A DNA stretch of 64,000 bases from Pseudomonas fragi (lineage in GTDB: Bacteria; Pseudomonadota; Gammaproteobacteria; Pseudomonadales; Pseudomonadaceae): the NCBI RefSeq assembly GCF_002269505.1, contig NZ_NQKQ01000002.1, forward strand, positions 62,001 through 126,000. Reading direction: 5' to 3'. The notes beneath the pieces were generated by a model, which saw only the letters and a program-made list of their open reading frames with translations, did not search any database and was not told the origin of the DNA. Positions 61,783 through 64,000 of the stretch are shown in pieces. A program made the position numbers and the translations under genes. The number at the start of each line of letters is the position of its first letter. Positions within the stretch are counted from its first letter, which is position 1.

Positions 61783-63471
61783 ATGCAACCTGATTTCTGG
61801 AATGACAAACGTCCTGCCGGTGTACCGCTGGATATCGATATGACGGCCTTCAAGTCGGTCGTTGACGTGTTTGAACGCTCCTGCAAGAAATTCGCGGATC
61901 GCCCGGCTTTCAGCAACCTGGGTGTGACCATCACCTATGCAGAGCTTGAGCGTCACAGTGCCGCGTTTGCCGGTTATCTGCAGGAGTACACCGATCTCAA
62001 ACCGGGTGACCGGATCGCCGTACAAATGCCCAATACCCTGCAATATCCGATTGCCGTGTTCGGCGCGATGCGTGCCGGGCTGATTGTGGTCAACACCAAC
62101 CCGCTTTACACCTCGCGCGAGATGCGTCATCAGTTCAAGAGTGCCGGCATTCGTGCACTGGTGTACCTGAACATGTTCGGCAAGCGCGTACAGGAAGTGC
62201 TGCAAGACACTGAAATCGACTACCTGATCGAAGCCAGAATGGGCGATATGATGCCCGCGGCCAAAGGCTGGATCACCAATCTGGTGGTCGACAAGGTGAA
62301 AAAACTGGTGCCTGCCTATCAGTTACCCCAGGCCATTTCCTTCAAGAGCGTTTTGCGCCGGGGTGCGGGGCAGGTGATCCGCCCACTGGCGACTTCCCTG
62401 GATGACACCGCAGTGCTGCAATACACCGGCGGCACCACCGGCTTGCCAAAAGGCGCGATGCTCACCCATGGCAATCTGATCGCCAACATGCAACAGCTGC
62501 GTGCCTGCCTGTCCCAGCATGGCCCGGATGGTCAGCCGATGCTCAAGGACGGTCGCGAGATCATGATCGGCCCATTGCCGCTCTACCATATCTATGCATT
62601 TACCGCTAATTGCATGGGGATGATGGTCACGGGCAACCATAACGTGCTGATCACCAATCCGCGCGACATCAAAGGGTTTATCAAGGAGCTCAAAAACTGG
62701 AAATTTACCTGTTTCCTGGGCCTTAACACCTTGTTTGTTGCGCTCATGGATCACCCTGACTTCAAGACCGTGGATTTCTCCGGGCTCAAAATTACCAACT
62801 CTGGCGGCACAGCACTGGTCAAGGCTACGGCAGAGCGTTGGGAAAAACTCACGGGGTGCCGGATTGTCGAAGGTTACGGCCTTACTGAAACCTCCCCGGT
62901 GGCCAGTGCGAACCCTTGCGGTTCACTGGCAAGACTGGGGACGGTGGGCATGCCGGTTCCCGGTACGGCCATGAAGGTGATCAGCGACGAAGGTGTCGAA
63001 CTGGGTCTGGGCGAGCGCGGCGAGCTATGCGTCAAGGGCCCGCAAGTGATGAAGGGCTACTGGCAAAACCCCGAGGCCACGGCCGAGGTGCTGGACGCCG
63101 AGGGCTGGTTCAAGACCGGTGATGTCGCCGTGATTGACCCGGACGGGTTTGTCCGCATCGTCGACCGCAAGAAAGACCTGATTATCGTCTCGGGCTTTAA
63201 TGTCTACCCCAACGAAATCGAAGACATCGTGATGGCGCACCCTAAAGTGGCCAATTGCGCGGTTATCGGCGTGCCTGATGAGCGCACTGGCGAGGCAGTC
63301 AAACTGTTTGTGGTGCCGCGAGCAGGCGGGGTGACCGTTGAGGAGCTCAAGGCCTACTGCAAGGAAAATTTCACCGGTTACAAGGTACCCAAGCAGATTG
63401 TATTGCGTGACTCCTTGCCTATGACGCCGGTGGGCAAAATCCTGCGGCGGGAGTTACGCGATCCCGCCTGA
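61783..63471 (+). CDS. fadD2: Long-chain fatty-acid-CoA ligase FadD2
   Basis: 562-residue acyl-CoA synthetase that activates fatty acids at the inner membrane for beta-oxidation. AMP-binding signature YTGGTTGLPKGAMLTH (about 213-228), VEGYGLTETSP, the FadD motif around WFKTGDVAVIDPDGF and the catalytic Lys in TPVGKILRREL. GAGGA lies ahead of the ATG. The second ligase, fadD1, follows in the same direction after a terminator, the same pair order as in P. aeruginosa. Called fadD2 on that order. Confidence 0.9.
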   Translation: MQPDFWNDKRPAGVPLDIDMTAFKSVVDVFERSCKKFADRPAFSNLGVTITYAELERHSAAFAGYLQEYTDLKPGDRIAVQMPNTLQYPIAVFGAMRAGLIVVNTNPLYTSREMRHQFKSAGIRALVYLNMFGKRVQEVLQDTEIDYLIEARMGDMMPAAKGWITNLVVDKVKKLVPAYQLPQAISFKSVLRRGAGQVIRPLATSLDDTAVLQYTGGTTGLPKGAMLTHGNLIANMQQLRACLSQHGPDGQPMLKDGREIMIGPLPLYHIYAFTANCMGMMVTGNHNVLITNPRDIKGFIKELKNWKFTCFLGLNTLFVALMDHPDFKTVDFSGLKITNSGGTALVKATAERWEKLTGCRIVEGYGLTETSPVASANPCGSLARLGTVGMPVPGTAMKVISDEGVELGLGERGELCVKGPQVMKGYWQNPEATAEVLDAEGWFKTGDVAVIDPDGFVRIVDRKKDLIIVSGFNVYPNEIEDIVMAHPKVANCAVIGVPDERTGEAVKLFVVPRAGGVTVEELKAYCKENFTGYKVPKQIVLRDSLPMTPVGKILRRELRDPA

Positions 63472-63800
63472 TTCGTTCATCGTGGCGACAGACGCTCGGA
63501 GGCCGAAAGGCCTCGGGCGTTTTTTTATGTCTATGATAATGCTCTGGAATGCCCGGTATAGAGGGTTCTTGTAGATAATAGAGTATTTGCACTAATGATG
63601 ACTTTGGATTGTCCTACAGTCAGGAATGTGACTCTAAACACGCTTGCAGGCTCTAGGCGGCCTTTGGCAAAGCTGCTACTCTCGGCGCGCTTTGTGACTT
63701 CAGGGTAAGAGCAAGTCAGAGCTTTCCATTATAAAAATCAAATAAATAAGAACCGCACCCGATGCGGTGAAGAATTCGCGACGCTGAGGAGTGGGCTTCC
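63472..63800. promoter_or_regulatory. Spacer between fadD2 and fadD1
   Basis: 329 bp without a gene. It holds the fadD2 terminator (63491-63526), then an AT-rich stretch that must carry a separate fadD1 promoter. No PsrA-type GAAAC-N4-GTTTC palindrome is evident. Confidence 0.5.
63491..63526 (+). terminator. Intrinsic terminator after fadD2
   Basis: ACGCTCGGAGGCC-GAAA-GGCCTCGGGCGT followed by seven T's; a GAAA tetraloop on a 13-bp stem with one mismatch. Confidence 0.92.
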
Positions 63801-64000
63801 ATGATTGAAGGCTTTTGGAAGGATAAGTACCCAGCTGGGATTGCTGCTGAGATCAATCCTGATGAATACCCAAATATTCAGACGGTACTGCGGGAATCTT
63901 GCCAGCGTTTCGCCGACAAACCGGCGTTCAGTAACCTCGGCAAAACCATTACCTACGGTGAGCTCTACGAGCAGTCGGGCGCGTTTGCCGCCTGGTTGCA
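63801..64000 (+). CDS. fadD1: Long-chain fatty-acid-CoA ligase FadD1 (5' end only)
   Basis: The first 66 codons are present and the gene runs off the window. The start MIEGFWKDKYPAGIAAEINPDEYPNIQTVL is typical of a FadD-type acyl-CoA synthetase and is clearly paralogous to the start of fadD2 (KFADRPAFSNLG versus RFADKPAFSNLG, ITYGEL versus ITYAEL). GAGGAG lies about 10 bases before the ATG. Tandem fadD2-fadD1 is the arrangement in P. aeruginosa, where FadD1 prefers long-chain and FadD2 shorter chains. Confidence 0.85.
   Translation, partial: MIEGFWKDKYPAGIAAEINPDEYPNIQTVLRESCQRFADKPAFSNLGKTITYGELYEQSGAFAAWL

Overview
The window is chromosomal DNA of a Pseudomonas, most likely from the fluorescens/fragi/putida side of the genus. 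The evidence is the algU-mucA-mucB-mucD cluster, the arcDABC operon, the clustered glucose-catabolic genes (gap, edd, glk, gltR, gtrS, gts, oprB, hexR, zwf, pgl, eda) and several Pseudomonas-type REP palindromes (GGGAGCGAGC...GCTCGCTCCC). No rRNA, tRNA, prophage, transposase or CRISPR array is visible. Almost everything is conserved core metabolism and regulation, so I do not claim a new defence or mobile system.

Layout. 1-2.0 kb: two small exported proteins and uracil-DNA glycosylase. 2.0-8.5 kb: tripartite tricarboxylate transporter (tctC-tctB-tctA plus an AbrB-type membrane protein), divergent from its two-component system tctD-tctE. 8.5-12.7 kb: HDOD protein, YgfZ, SdhE with a YgfX-like partner, and NadB. 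12.8-17.0 kb: a possible 50-aa small gene, then the envelope-stress locus algU-mucA-mucB-mucD, without mucC. 17.2-26.7 kb: RDD protein, cold-shock protein, the glycine catabolic operon gcvH-gcvP-sdaA-gcvT and its sigma-54 activator GcsR. 26.8-33.5 kb: arginine deiminase operon arcDABC and a divergent second arcD. 33.6-39.1 kb: heme acquisition by cell-surface signalling (ECF sigma, FecR-type anti-sigma, TonB receptor, heme oxygenase, DUF454 protein). 39.3-57.7 kb: the Entner-Doudoroff and glucose uptake supercluster. 57.8-60.0 kb: PLP aminotransferase-like protein and two small conserved proteins. 60.1-64.0 kb: phaJ1, an alpha/beta hydrolase, fadD2 and the start of fadD1.

How it works together. 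Glucose enters through OprB and the GtsABCD ABC transporter. It is phosphorylated by Glk, oxidised by Zwf and Pgl, and cleaved through Edd and Eda; Gap carries the triose on. HexR (between oprB and zwf) has well-formed operators in front of gap, edd and zwf. GltR/GtrS sit beside the uptake genes they are known to control. Glycine and serine are broken down by the gcv-sdaA operon, which has a near-perfect -24/-12 promoter and three GcsR-like boxes. Arginine fermentation carries an ANR box upstream of arcD.

Most worth a second look: a protein with two AP2-like units between gtrS and gtsA; an uncalled 50-codon gene with an excellent Shine-Dalgarno between nadB and algU; a canonical sigma-54 promoter in front of a DUF2383 protein; overlapping hairpins in the arcB-arcC spacer; a perfect palindrome upstream of gtsA; and repeats located at probable synteny breakpoints. 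Family assignments and comparisons with P. aeruginosa PAO1 and P. putida KT2440 come from memory and motif reading, not from database searches.
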